DNA of 64,000 nucleotides, taken from Acetobacter malorum. Its GTDB lineage: Bacteria; Pseudomonadota; Alphaproteobacteria; Acetobacterales; Acetobacteraceae. Where the stretch lies: positions 1-64,000 of the forward strand of contig NZ_JOPG01000022.1 of the NCBI RefSeq assembly GCF_002153605.1. Reading direction: 5' to 3'. Positions 1 to 8,374 of this stretch are shown one piece after another. A program made the position numbers and the translations under genes. How positions within the stretch are numbered: position 1 is the first letter of the stretch; every line of letters starts with the position of its first letter. The notes beneath the pieces are model-generated. The model was not told the origin of the DNA, searched no databases, and saw only the letters and a program-made list of their open reading frames with translations.

Positions 1-1
1 C

Positions 2-406
2 ATTGAGGCGGGTCTGGTCCTGAAAGGGGCTGAGGTTAAAAGTCTGCGTATGGGGCGCGCGACAATTGCCGAAGCCTTTGCGGCAGAACGCGACGGGGAA
101 CTGTGGCTGCTCAACAGCTATATTCCCGAATATCAGGGTGGCGTCCTGTCTCGCTTCGATACGCGCGCCCCGCGCAAGCTGCTCCTGCACCGCAAGCAAA
201 TTGAGAAATTTCTTGGTGCTGTTGCGCGGGAAGGGGCAACGCTGGTTCCACTCGATATTCACTTCAACGCCCGCGGCTGCGCAAAAGTGACTCTGGGACT
301 GGGTGAGGGGAAAAAGAGCGTGGACAAACGCCATGCCATTGCCGACCGCGACTGGCAGAGAGACAAGGCCAGACTGCTACGAAACAAAGGACGCGGAGAC
401 TACTAA
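2..406 (+). CDS. smpB: SsrA-binding protein SmpB (5' end outside window)
   Basis: SmpB binds tmRNA and brings it to stalled ribosomes for trans-translation. The visible 134 residues begin inside the conserved N-terminal barrel (IEAGLVLKGAEVKSLR) and run through the family's core and its basic C-terminal tail (DKRHAIADRDWQRDKARLLRNKG), which is the part that enters the decoding site. Only about 20-25 N-terminal residues are missing beyond the window edge, so the gene is cut by the window, not broken. It is followed by a strong bidirectional terminator and a convergent cold-shock gene. Family assignment is secure from the motifs. Confidence 0.95.
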   Translation: MEAGLVLKGAEVKSLRMGRATIAEAFAAERDGELWLLNSYIPEYQGGVLSRFDTRAPRKLLLHRKQIEKFLGAVAREGATLVPLDIHFNARGCAKVTLGLGEGKKSVDKRHAIADRDWQRDKARLLRNKGRGDY

Positions 407-458
407 GCCGCGCCTTTTTAAGGAGCTTTTAAGCTTCCCCCTCTAAAACACAGGCATA

Positions 459-490
459 AAAAAACCCCGCACAAGGCGGGGTTTTCTCGT
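459..490. terminator. Bidirectional terminator between smpB and the cold-shock gene
   Basis: GC-rich stem CCCCGC (465-470) pairs with GCGGGG (476-481) around a five-base loop. It is flanked by an A-tract on the left and a T-tract on the right, so it can end transcripts arriving from either side. Confidence 0.85.
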
Positions 491-510
491 TTTATACGTT
501 TGTATAAAAC

Positions 511-1215
511 TTAGTCTGCGTCGATTGCAGCGGCTTCCGGGCCTTTCTGACCCTGAACAACCTTTACATTCGTGACCTGACCTTCGTTGAGGCTTGCCAG
601 ACCAGAGCGCTCCAGAGCAGAGGCGTGAACGAAGATGTCCTTGCCACCGCCATCAGGCGTGATGAAGCCGAAGCCTTTGGTTGCATTGTACCATTTTACG
701 GTACCGCGCACTTCTTCAGCAGAGGAAAGGTCCGGGGCCGGACGCGGAGCGCGACCACCAAAACCACCAGCGCGCGGTGCACCACCAAAGCCACCGGGAG
801 CGCGCGGGCGTTCCGGCTGAGCTGTGCTTTCGTCAACGGAAATGACTTCTGCAACCTGACGGCCCTTCGGGCCCTGACCGATGCGCACGGACAGGGTGGC
901 ACCGGGGCTTACGCCGTCGTGACCAGCCTGAGACAGGGCATTGGCATGCAGGAAGACATCGCCGGAACCATCAGACAGTTCAACAAAGCCGAAGCCTTTT
1001 TCGCTGTTGAACCATTTGACAGTCGCTCCGATTTCCGGACCGGAAGCGATAACCTGCGGGCCGCCACCTCCTGCGGGTCTGCGCGGAGCGTATCCGCCAC
1101 GGTCACCACCGCCAAAAGCGGGGCGTTCGCCATAGGAAGGCGTTGACATAAAATCATCGTCAAATCCGCCGCGGCGCGGAGAACGAGAGCTGCGGTCGGT
1201 CCTGTTACTTCTCAA
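511..1215 (-). CDS. Double cold-shock-domain protein (CspA family)
   Basis: RNA/DNA-binding protein of the alphaproteobacterial type with two cold-shock domains, at about residues 63-128 and 170-233 of 234. Both domains carry RNP1 (KGFGFV; KGFGFI) and RNP2 (DVFLH; DIFVH). The linkers are rich in Gly, Arg and Pro. I chose a TTG start at 1215 because the Arg/Ser-rich stretch just upstream of the first ATG (1149) looks coding and an AGGA lies about nine bases before the TTG. The ATG at 1149, giving 212 residues, has no clear Shine-Dalgarno sequence and remains an alternative. A long hairpin-rich leader precedes the gene, as is common for cold-shock mRNAs. Confidence 0.9.
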   Translation of the reverse strand: MRSNRTDRSSRSPRRGGFDDDFMSTPSYGERPAFGGGDRGGYAPRRPAGGGGPQVIASGPEIGATVKWFNSEKGFGFVELSDGSGDVFLHANALSQAGHDGVSPGATLSVRIGQGPKGRQVAEVISVDESTAQPERPRAPGGFGGAPRAGGFGGRAPRPAPDLSSAEEVRGTVKWYNATKGFGFITPDGGGKDIFVHASALERSGLASLNEGQVTNVKVVQGQKGPEAAAIDAD

Positions 1216-1288
1216 CGGTCTTGATCCTGGAGCATGGAGAAGACATCTGCTTCTCCAGATATTGAAAAATGGGCAGAGTGGTCTGCAA

Positions 1289-1370
1289 CCACACCCAAAC
1301 ATGGCTTACCATACCGGGTGTGGTGTCGCTACAGAAAAGCATGAAACCGGGCCGGGTTTCATCTCTTTTC
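1289..1370 (-). promoter_or_regulatory. Structured 5' leader of the cold-shock gene (two hairpins)
   Basis: Two strong consecutive hairpins lie upstream of the minus-strand cold-shock gene. The first pairs CCACACCC (1289-1296) with GGGTGTGG (1316-1323) and has an inner ATGG/CCAT stem. The second pairs GAAAAG plus ATGAAACC (1335-1348) with GGTTTCAT plus CTTTTC (1355-1370), interrupted by a small asymmetric bulge. The rest of the 308-base gap to the next gene holds no ORF I can support. The role as a temperature-responsive leader is inferred from family habit. Confidence 0.5.
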
Positions 1371-1523
1371 CAAGCTATAACATTTTTGTGACAATAAAGA
1401 TGCAAATAGAGGCTGACTGAACATCCTGCAGGGCGGATAGCTGGGAATCAGGGTTTCTTGTTGCAGCGTAATCAACTAAAGAAAATAAAACTGACTCTGC
1501 ATTGGCAGAACGAGAGGAAAGCT

Positions 1524-2582
1524 ATGTCCGCCGTCATGAAATTACCCCACGTGAGGTATATTGCTGCCGCAACCCTTATGCTGGCTGGTAGCGCTCTTGC
1601 TTCTCGCTCTGCACATGCAACGCCCTTGCAGGACAAGCAGGGCACATGGACTCTGCAGGGGGAAAACGATGCCGTTTCTACCCTCAAGGGCACGTCTGAC
1701 CAGTATTACACCAGCGGCCTGCGACTGAACTGGACATCTGGCACCGATACACTTCCCACACCTATTGCCGCCATTAACAAGGCAATCTGGGGGAACGGTG
1801 TGCAGCGCATCAGCATGGGCCTGCAGCAGATGATCTTCACGCCGCGTGATACGCAGTCTGGCAGCCCATGGGCTCCGGGGCAGCAGCAATCAAGCCTTCT
1901 GCGCGATCGTCCATACTCCAGCCTTCTGCTGGGCACCATCAACCTGATTAATGATACAGACACCACACGCAGCGTGTTCGGCATTCAGGGCGGCGTAATG
2001 GGCCCGGCCGGTCTGGGGCGTCAGCTTCAGAATGGTTTCCACGGCGCTATTGGCGATACCAAAAATCAGGGCTGGAAGCACCAGCTGCAAAACCAGCCAA
2101 TTTTTCAGGTTCAGGGTGGCCGCACATGGCGTCTGCCACTGGTCAATCTGGGACCAGTCCAGTTTGATACCCTGCCGTCAGCCGCTGCCGCGATTGGTGA
2201 CTACCAGATCTACGGCAAAATCAGCGATATGATCCGTTTCGGTCAGGGCCTTGATAGCGACTTTGGCGTGCCGACCATTCAGGCATCCGGGACAGATGGC
2301 ACAGACGCCTATAAAGCAACACGCCCTGTTGCATGGTATTTCTTCGGTGGCGTGACGGGTGAGGCCGTAGCCTATGACGCCTCCCTTGAAGGCAACACTA
2401 TGCGCAGCAATTCTCTGCATGTGAACAAGAAGTGGGATGTGGGCGAAATCCACGCAGGTCTGGCGGTTATGTTCTATGGCCTCCGCGTGTCCTACAGCCA
2501 GGTCTGGCAGACTCAGCAGTTTGATGGCGCAAAATCCGGCCTCTTCAACTACGGGTCGCTCATGGTTTCGGCGAAATTCTAA
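1524..2582 (+). CDS. LpxR-like (DUF2219) outer-membrane protein
   Basis: 352 residues with a Sec signal peptide (basic MKLPHVR, hydrophobic core, cleavage near SAHA-TP) and a C-terminal Phe typical of outer-membrane barrels. Family features are the N-terminal END element, the D-YYTSG-L-W segment and a central GW-x-HQL motif. In characterised LpxR this fold removes the 3'-acyloxyacyl chain of lipid A. Residues in the GW..QL region differ from what I remember of the family: the position often acidic reads NQP here. Deacylase activity is therefore not certain. The ATG at 1524 is preceded by AGAGGAAAG, better than the upstream in-frame start at 1458. A terminator follows. Confidence 0.75.
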   Translation: MSAVMKLPHVRYIAAATLMLAGSALASRSAHATPLQDKQGTWTLQGENDAVSTLKGTSDQYYTSGLRLNWTSGTDTLPTPIAAINKAIWGNGVQRISMGLQQMIFTPRDTQSGSPWAPGQQQSSLLRDRPYSSLLLGTINLINDTDTTRSVFGIQGGVMGPAGLGRQLQNGFHGAIGDTKNQGWKHQLQNQPIFQVQGGRTWRLPLVNLGPVQFDTLPSAAAAIGDYQIYGKISDMIRFGQGLDSDFGVPTIQASGTDGTDAYKATRPVAWYFFGGVTGEAVAYDASLEGNTMRSNSLHVNKKWDVGEIHAGLAVMFYGLRVSYSQVWQTQQFDGAKSGLFNYGSLMVSAKF

Positions 2583-2600
2583 AGAGACTGACAACAAAAA

Positions 2601-2652
2601 GAGCAATTGCACAAAAAACAGGCATTAATTTCCTGTAATTGTTCTTTTTTTG
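2601..2652 (+). terminator. Rho-independent terminator after the LpxR-like gene
   Basis: Outer stem GAGCAATT (2601-2608) pairs with AATTGTTC (2637-2644). An inner ACAGG/CCTGT stem follows and a run of T begins at 2644. It is an imperfect hairpin with an internal bulge. Confidence 0.6.
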
Positions 2653-2772
2653 TGGTTTTTGCGCAACTTTATGAAGTTTCTGCCTCATTCTGAGGCGCAG
2701 ACCCACGTTTTGGCTTGGCGTTAAGGAAACCGTCCTTTTACATTTGAACCCAGAAAGACCCTCTGGTGTTCG

Positions 2773-3147
2773 ATGGAAATGGAAATTCTGATGCCGCGTA
2801 AGAATGATGCCTCATCTGTCAGCAATGTTATCCCGTTCCAGATGGAAATTTTGTCGGGCCACCGGGAATACCTGTCCCGCTGGGTTCATGCGGGGCATCC
2901 CATGGGCGTCTGCGATGCCGACATTTTTTCCGTCGAACAGCGGCAGGCTGGCGTATCGTCTGGCTACGTTCTGATCTGGGTGCGGGAAACCGCAGACCCC
3001 GCCTACAAAATCTATTCCCGCGGGAATAGCTGGGTGGTGATGGATGCCATTCGGGAAAACGTGCTGGGCCAGTTCCGGTCTTTTGCCGATGCCCTGCACA
3101 TGGTGCGCCCGGTGCTGCCCCGCCCGGAGAAAATTGTGGCTGCATGA
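2773..3147 (+). CDS. Small protein of unknown function
   Basis: 124 residues, no signal peptide, membrane segment or motif I recognise. The middle is a mixed alpha/beta-looking stretch (SGYVLIWVRE...YKIYSRGNSWVVMD) and the C-terminus is basic and Pro-rich. It stands alone, bracketed by terminators, with good codon use for this genome, so I believe it is real. Possible starts are ATG at 2773 or at 2791; the latter has GGAAA at a usable distance. Probably a lineage-restricted cytoplasmic protein. Confidence 0.65.
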   Translation: MEMEILMPRKNDASSVSNVIPFQMEILSGHREYLSRWVHAGHPMGVCDADIFSVEQRQAGVSSGYVLIWVRETADPAYKIYSRGNSWVVMDAIRENVLGQFRSFADALHMVRPVLPRPEKIVAA

Positions 3148-3202
3148 CATAAAATGTAGCCCCACACCGCCGCACTTTCTCCTCAAACACGGTCTTTTTC
3201 TG

Positions 3203-3238
3203 TAACACTCTGATGTTCCCGCATCAGGGTGTTTTTTA
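3203..3238 (+). terminator. Terminator after the 124-residue orphan gene
   Basis: CACTCTGATG pairs with CATCAGGGTG around a short TTCCCG loop, followed by TTTTTT. A classic intrinsic terminator. Confidence 0.85.
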
Positions 3239-3387
3239 TTGGCGTCTCTCCTTGCCGCAACGCGGCATCAGGGTGGCGCTGCGTGCCACAAGAAGAGCAG
3301 TAAAGCGATTTCAGGGATTGCACATCCGCTCTTCTCCTGCTGCAAGGTCTCAGCAAGACCTGCAAGCCTGACCTTAAGGAAGATGAT

Positions 3388-4134
3388 ATGACGACGATAA
3401 CTCTCGCCCACCCAGACTCAACAGTTCATGAGGCGACAGCGGCGGCTATCATCCGAGTTCTGGAAGCGAATGATGTGGAGCCGGAAATTGTCATCGGCCC
3501 GAAAGCTGCTCTGGCAGACATGCTCAAAAATGGTGAAGTCGATCTTTACGTATCCGCATGGTTGCCGGATGAGTCTGACCTGCTGGCACCGGGCGTCACC
3601 CCCCTTGGAAAGCTGTTCCAGCCCAGCGCATGTTGCTGCATCTCGCGCGAGGAGGGGCCTGTTGTCTCTCTGAGCGACGTTGCGCAGGCCGGGCCAGAAC
3701 TTTCCCGCACCATCATCACCCCGGCATCTCTCCAGAAGCATGTTGAGCAGATGCTTGCAGATTACGCACTGGCAGACGCAGGATTTACCCTTAACGTCCT
3801 TCCAGATGAGGAAGCTCTGGCCTCCATTACGGCAGCATTGAACAGCAAAGAGTGCATCCTCATGCCACTCATTCAGCCTTGCTTCCTGTTTCATCAGGGC
3901 GGCTTCCGCATTCTGTCCGACCCTAAGGGCAGCATGGGAAAAGAGCAGGAAGCCCGCATGCTGATGCGTCCCGGTCTGACTGATGACATGGATCAGGATT
4001 TGCAGGATGAGCTGGACGAACTGATGCTGAGCGTCAAGGTGATCAGCGCCATGGATTTTGCCATGCGTACAGAAGGTCTGACAGCGGATGAAGCTGCCGA
4101 GTCCTGGCAGCGAGGCAAATTGCTGCCGCGCTAA
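3388..4134 (+). CDS. Signal-less OpuAC-like quaternary-amine-binding protein
   Basis: 248 residues resembling the substrate-binding domain of glycine betaine/choline ABC transporters: TITLAHPDSTVHEATAAAIIRVLE at the N-terminus, DLYVSAWLPDES as the ligand-cleft segment, and the late helix DFAMRTEGLTADEAAESW. Unlike true periplasmic binding proteins it starts directly at the first beta strand, with no signal peptide or lipobox, and no permease or ATPase is nearby. It should therefore be cytoplasmic. AAGGAAG precedes the ATG. It is the first gene of a trio with a methyltransferase (14-base gap) and a YdcF-like protein. A sensor or enzyme-partner role is inference. Confidence 0.7.
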   Translation: MTTITLAHPDSTVHEATAAAIIRVLEANDVEPEIVIGPKAALADMLKNGEVDLYVSAWLPDESDLLAPGVTPLGKLFQPSACCCISREEGPVVSLSDVAQAGPELSRTIITPASLQKHVEQMLADYALADAGFTLNVLPDEEALASITAALNSKECILMPLIQPCFLFHQGGFRILSDPKGSMGKEQEARMLMRPGLTDDMDQDLQDELDELMLSVKVISAMDFAMRTEGLTADEAAESWQRGKLLPR

Positions 4135-4148
4135 GGGAGAAACAGCGC

Positions 4149-5408
4149 ATGACAGACCACACCAGCACCGACACGCGGGATACTGAGCTGGCAGCGCAGT
4201 ACGAAGCGTATCCTTACCCCGAACGAAACCCGCAGGATGAGGCCAAACGGCTGCTGATTGGCAGCCCCAGCCATCTGCGGGAAATTGACTACTGGGTGTT
4301 CGGGGCGCAGCGCTCCCGCAGCCAGCCCCTTCGCGCCCTGATAGCCGGATGCGGCACGGGGGACGGAGCCATCATGCTGGCCACCCAGATGGCGCGGGCA
4401 GGCAGGCCGGGCGAAGTTGTGTGTGTTGATCGCTCCCGTCATGCCCTCTCCATTGCGCAGGCCCGCGCCAAGGTGCGCGACCTGAATAATATCCGCTTTG
4501 TAGAAGGCTCCCTGACCGAGTTGAGCACTCTTGGTCTTGGGCTGTTTGATTACATTGATTGCTGTGGCGTGCTGCATCATTTGCCGGATCCGGATTCAGC
4601 CCTTGCCGGACTGGAAGCTGCCCTCGCACCCGATGGTGGCATGGGCCTGATGGTCTATGCCCCGTATGGCCGCACCGGCGTCTACATGCTTCAGGAAGCT
4701 CTGGAAGAACTTGCTCCTTTTGAGGAACAACCGGCTACACGGCTGGAGATGGCGAAGCGCGTCATGCGCCATCTGCCTGCCACCGCGTGGCTGCGACAAA
4801 ATGGAAATTTTGGAGACCATCTGAGTGGTGGGGATGCAGGCCTGTATGATCTGCTCCTCAACCCCAGAGACCGGGCTTATACAATTGGCGCGTTTCTGGA
4901 TCTGCTAGACGGGGCAGGGCTGAAAGCCTCCTGTCTGATGGAACCCGCTCGGTATGATCCGGCGTTATTCTTGCCCGACCCGAAAGTGCGAGCCCGTATC
5001 GCCCAACTCCCCGCGCGGGAGCAGGCCATAGTCGCAGAATCTCTGACAGGCAACATGGCCACCCATGTGGCGTATGTTGTCCGCAAAGGCACCAGCATCA
5101 CACGACCGGACGCGTCCTCATTTGATGCTGTGCCGGTCATGCGGGAAATTCCGGGCATTGAACTGGCCAAACAGATGCGGCCGGATCATACGTTGCCATT
5201 TGCGTTCGGGACGCTGGTTGTACCCATTCCGTTACCACCGCAGGCGCGGGGACTTCTGCCTCTTATCGATGGGGAACGCACGATCGGCGATCTGGCCGCC
5301 ATTCTGGCAACACGTGGCGTGCCAGAAAACAAGTTCCGCACTGTATGGCAGGAAACCTTTCAGACGCTGGAGCGCCTGAATCGCGTCCTCCTCCTGCCGC
5401 CAGCATGA
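4149..5408 (+). CDS. Class I SAM-dependent methyltransferase
   Basis: 419 residues. The Rossmann-fold methyltransferase domain occupies the first half: motif I ALIAGCGTGDGA (about residues 61-72), an acidic motif II VVCVDRS, and a catalytic-region YIDCCGVLHHLPDP. The N-terminal YEAYPYPERNP element is typical of a group of alphaproteobacterial methyltransferases often annotated for protein or small-molecule targets. The C-terminal ~150 residues have no match I can name. It sits between the OpuAC-like gene and a YdcF-type gene whose ATG overlaps its stop by four bases, implying translational coupling. Substrate unknown. Confidence 0.8.
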   Translation: MTDHTSTDTRDTELAAQYEAYPYPERNPQDEAKRLLIGSPSHLREIDYWVFGAQRSRSQPLRALIAGCGTGDGAIMLATQMARAGRPGEVVCVDRSRHALSIAQARAKVRDLNNIRFVEGSLTELSTLGLGLFDYIDCCGVLHHLPDPDSALAGLEAALAPDGGMGLMVYAPYGRTGVYMLQEALEELAPFEEQPATRLEMAKRVMRHLPATAWLRQNGNFGDHLSGGDAGLYDLLLNPRDRAYTIGAFLDLLDGAGLKASCLMEPARYDPALFLPDPKVRARIAQLPAREQAIVAESLTGNMATHVAYVVRKGTSITRPDASSFDAVPVMREIPGIELAKQMRPDHTLPFAFGTLVVPIPLPPQARGLLPLIDGERTIGDLAAILATRGVPENKFRTVWQETFQTLERLNRVLLLPPA

Positions 5409-5956
5409 TGCTGACGCCAGAAACACCGGCAAGCAAGACAAACGGACCGGCGGTTACGCCGATTATCATTTTTGGAGCAGCGCTCCGGCCAGATGGCACC
5501 CCATCTCCCGCTTTGCTGCACCGGGTGCTGGCTGCTGTGCAGTTTGGCGCAAGGCAGAATGCGCCACTCTATCTCGTCACGGGCGACGTTCCACGTCATG
5601 GCCTGACAGAAGCGTCAGTCATGCGCAGGTTGCTTCTGGAGGCAGGCATTTCTCCCGAAGCTATTCTTGAAGACCATGCCGCAACGGATACATTTGACTC
5701 CGTTGTGAATTGCACAAAAATCCTGAAAGAACAGGGATTTGATGGTCATAACCTCGCACTCACGACAAGTACTTATCACCTGCCACGCTGCCTCCTGCTG
5801 ATGCGTCTGGCCGGATGGCGGGTGCGGGCTGTGCCGTTTCCATTTCCCGTCACAGGGCGAGAGAGCATATTTCGGACCGGCTTGCGGATTGGGCATGAAC
5901 TTATTGCCAGCCTGTGGGATGCCTTGCTGGTCTTATGCTGGCGTATTGTGCGCTGA
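5405..5956 (+). CDS. YdcF/ElyC-family (DUF218) protein
   Basis: 183 residues of the YdcF/SanA/ElyC fold: PIIIFGAALRPDGTPSPALLHRV for the first strand-loop, YLVTGD, TEASVMRRLLLEAGI, ATDTFDSVVN, and LTTSTYHLPRCLLLM. Family members are associated with envelope or nucleotide-binding roles without a settled reaction. There is no N-terminal membrane anchor, unlike ElyC. The ATG at 5405 overlaps the methyltransferase stop (ATGA), which supports this start over an upstream in-frame codon at 5345. Confidence 0.8.
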   Translation: MMLTPETPASKTNGPAVTPIIIFGAALRPDGTPSPALLHRVLAAVQFGARQNAPLYLVTGDVPRHGLTEASVMRRLLLEAGISPEAILEDHAATDTFDSVVNCTKILKEQGFDGHNLALTTSTYHLPRCLLLMRLAGWRVRAVPFPFPVTGRESIFRTGLRIGHELIASLWDALLVLCWRIVR

Positions 5957-6067
5957 GCACGGGCAGCGTATCTTTCACTCCTCTCCTTTCAAACAGCACT
6001 CCATGAACTGCGTTTGATCTGATTTCAGCCTGACAGGCTTGAAGAACCTCTTGAAACAGTAGGTATT

Positions 6068-7012
6068 ATGGCTGTTTACGCTTTTATTTTTCCGGGGCAG
6101 GGTAGCCAGTCCGTCGGCATGGGGGCTGACCTCGCCGCTGCCTTTCCTTCAGCACGCGCCGTGTTTGAAGAAGTGGATGAAGCACTGGGCGAAAAGCTCT
6201 CCAAAACCATTTTTGAAGGGCCGATGGAGGCTCTGACCAGCACGGAAAACGCACAACCTGCCCTGATGGCTGTTTCCATGGCGGTGCTGCGCGTTCTGGA
6301 AGAGCAGGGCGGTCTGGATCTGGCTGGAAAAGTGACGTTGCTGGCCGGTCATTCCCTTGGGGAATATGCCGCTCTGGCCGCTGGTCGCGCTTTTGGGGTG
6401 ACAGAAGCGGCTCGTTTGCTGCGCACACGCGGTCTGGCCATGCAGAAAGCCGTGCCAACCGGTGAGGGCGGAATGGCCGCTCTGATTGGCGCAACGCTGG
6501 CCCAGACGCAGGAAATCTGTGAAAAAGCGGGGCAGGGTGGCATTCTGGAAATCGCCAACGATAACGGCGGCGGCCAGATTGTTATTTCCGGCACCATGAC
6601 AGCAATCGATAACGCCATTGCGCTCGCCAAGGAAATGAAGATCAAACGGGCCGTCAAACTGCCGGTCTCTGCGCCTTTCCATTCCTCACTGATGCGCCCT
6701 GCGGAAGATGTGATGGCCGAAGCTCTGTCCAACGCGGACATCGCGGCTCCCATCGTGCCGGTTATTGCCAACGTCACCGCTGACAAGGTGAGCGACCCGG
6801 ATGCGATTCGTCAGGCCCTGACAAAACAGGTGACAGGCCGTGTCCGCTGGCGTGAAAGCGTTGAAGCCATGACGAGCATGGGTATCGATACGTTTGTAGA
6901 AATCGGTGCAGGAAAAGTGCTCTCCGGGCTCGTTCGCCGTATTGATCCGGAAGTTTCCACCAGTTCTGTCGGCACGCCAGCAGACATCGAAACCCTCCTG
7001 AAATCTTTTTAA
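6068..7012 (+). CDS. fabD: Malonyl-CoA:ACP transacylase
   Basis: Transfers malonyl from CoA to ACP, supplying the extender unit for type II fatty acid synthesis. 314 residues, normal for FabD. Seen: GQGSQSVGMG at the N-terminus, the nucleophile serine in GHSLGE (Ser96), and the catalytic His in APFHSSLM (about residue 208). First gene of the cluster fabD-fabG-acpP-fabF on the plus strand, with fabG 20 bases downstream. Confidence 0.97.
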   Translation: MAVYAFIFPGQGSQSVGMGADLAAAFPSARAVFEEVDEALGEKLSKTIFEGPMEALTSTENAQPALMAVSMAVLRVLEEQGGLDLAGKVTLLAGHSLGEYAALAAGRAFGVTEAARLLRTRGLAMQKAVPTGEGGMAALIGATLAQTQEICEKAGQGGILEIANDNGGGQIVISGTMTAIDNAIALAKEMKIKRAVKLPVSAPFHSSLMRPAEDVMAEALSNADIAAPIVPVIANVTADKVSDPDAIRQALTKQVTGRVRWRESVEAMTSMGIDTFVEIGAGKVLSGLVRRIDPEVSTSSVGTPADIETLLKSF

Positions 7013-7032
7013 AAACAACGGAATAAAAGACT

Positions 7033-7776
7033 ATGTTCAGGCTTGATGGAAAAACTGCTCTGGTTACAGGTGCCTCCGGTGGCATTGGCCGTGCAATTGC
7101 CGCCACCCTGCATGCCCAGGGTGCGACAGTCGTCCTGTCCGGCACGCGGGAAGCTGTGCTGCAGGAGCAGGTCAAGGAGCTGGGCGGGGAACGGGCTTTT
7201 TACGTTACCGCCAACCTGTCCGAAGCAGCTGAAGCGGATGCGCTGGTCGGTAAAGCTGAAGAGGTTGCCGGGGCCCCGCTGGATATTCTGATCAACAATG
7301 CGGGCCTGACGCGGGACACACTCGCCCTGCGCATGAAGGATCAGGATTGGGATCAGGTTCTGAATGTTGACCTGTCTTCCCCGTTCCGCCTGTGCCGCGC
7401 TGCCCTGAAAGGCATGCTGCGTCGCCGTGCCGGACGCATTGTGAATATTGCCTCTGTGGTCGGTACAACCGGCAATGCCGGGCAGGCCAACTATTCTGCT
7501 GCCAAAGCAGGCATGGTGGGCATGAGCAAGTCTCTTGCGCAGGAAGCAGGCTCCCGCGGCGTGACCGTTAACGTTGTGGCGCCCGGCTTTATTGTCACGC
7601 CTATGACCGATGTGCTGCCGGAAGCGCAGAAAGAAAAACTGACCAGCGCCATTCCGCTCGGTCGCCTTGGCAAACCGGAAGATGTGGCCTCCGCAGTGCT
7701 GTATCTGTGCACAGAAGAAGCCGGATGGGTTACAGGCTCAACGCTGCATGTTAATGGCGGCATGGCTATGGTATAA
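7033..7776 (+). CDS. fabG: 3-oxoacyl-ACP reductase
   Basis: NADPH-dependent reduction of 3-ketoacyl-ACP in fatty acid elongation. 247 residues of the short-chain dehydrogenase fold: TGASGGIGRA cofactor loop near the N-terminus, NNAG, catalytic Ser in IASVVG, YSAAK with the catalytic Tyr/Lys, and a C-terminal VTGSTLHVNGGMAMV typical of FabG. Its place between fabD and acpP separates it from other SDRs. Confidence 0.96.
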   Translation: MFRLDGKTALVTGASGGIGRAIAATLHAQGATVVLSGTREAVLQEQVKELGGERAFYVTANLSEAAEADALVGKAEEVAGAPLDILINNAGLTRDTLALRMKDQDWDQVLNVDLSSPFRLCRAALKGMLRRRAGRIVNIASVVGTTGNAGQANYSAAKAGMVGMSKSLAQEAGSRGVTVNVVAPGFIVTPMTDVLPEAQKEKLTSAIPLGRLGKPEDVASAVLYLCTEEAGWVTGSTLHVNGGMAMV

Positions 7777-7880
7777 ACACGTCCGGGAAGCTATTGCTTC
7801 AAGAGGTCGTGCAAATTGTTTCCGGATGTGGCAGACAGGCTCCGTAAATGGTCTGGATGCACGTGTCCGGAACACAGTTA

Positions 7881-7938
7881 ACCGGTTCATGTTGGCGTGA
7901 ACCGGAAAAACGTGCTAAGCGCCCGCAACCCTGTTGCG
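7881..7938 (+). promoter_or_regulatory. Inverted repeats in the acpP leader
   Basis: The 274-base gap before acpP holds two perfect inverted repeats: CCGGTTCA (7882-7889) with TGAACCGG (7898-7905), and CGCAAC (7924-7929) with GTTGCG (7933-7938). Neither has a T-tract. They may be leader structure or an operator; no known regulator site is recognised. The rest of the gap shows no gene. Confidence 0.35.
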
Positions 7939-8050
7939 TAGGGGAAGAAAGAGCGACATGCTCAGCCTTAACCTGCAACAGGCAAACTGGCAGACTTAAG
8001 CGCCTAGATAACTTGCCCGCTTTTTCAGGGCACATAGGAAGCAGAGACAG

Positions 8051-8290
8051 ATGAGCGAAATCGCTGACAAGGTTAAGAAAATTGTGGTCGAGCATCTCGG
8101 CGTCGAGGAAAGCAAGGTCACGCCGGAAGCGTCGTTCATCGACGATCTGGGTGCAGACAGCCTTGATACCGTTGAACTCGTGATGGCTTTTGAAGAAGCT
8201 TTCAACGTCGAGATTCCGGAAGACGCTGCTGAGAAGATCGCCACGGTTAAAGACGCGATTGACTACATCGAGAAGCAGAAAGCTGCCTGA
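8051..8290 (+). CDS. acpP: Acyl carrier protein
   Basis: Carries growing acyl chains on a phosphopantetheine arm. 79 acidic residues with the modified serine in [16 protein letters not shown] (Ser37) and the standard helical layout. ATG preceded by AGGAAGCAGAG. Flanked by fabG and fabF, the usual cluster; its own promoter is likely in the 274-base gap upstream, since ACP is made at much higher levels than its neighbours. Confidence 0.97.
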   Translation: MSEIADKVKKIVVEHLGVEESKVTPEASFIDDLGADSLDTVELVMAFEEAFNVEIPEDAAEKIATVKDAIDYIEKQKAA

Positions 8291-8374
8291 GTCAGGCCGT
8301 CTTCTTTTGCAGACTAATATAAGGTCCCTCACTCCTTGAGGGGCCAGACAGATTCAAGCGGGGAGCGGGCTGGT

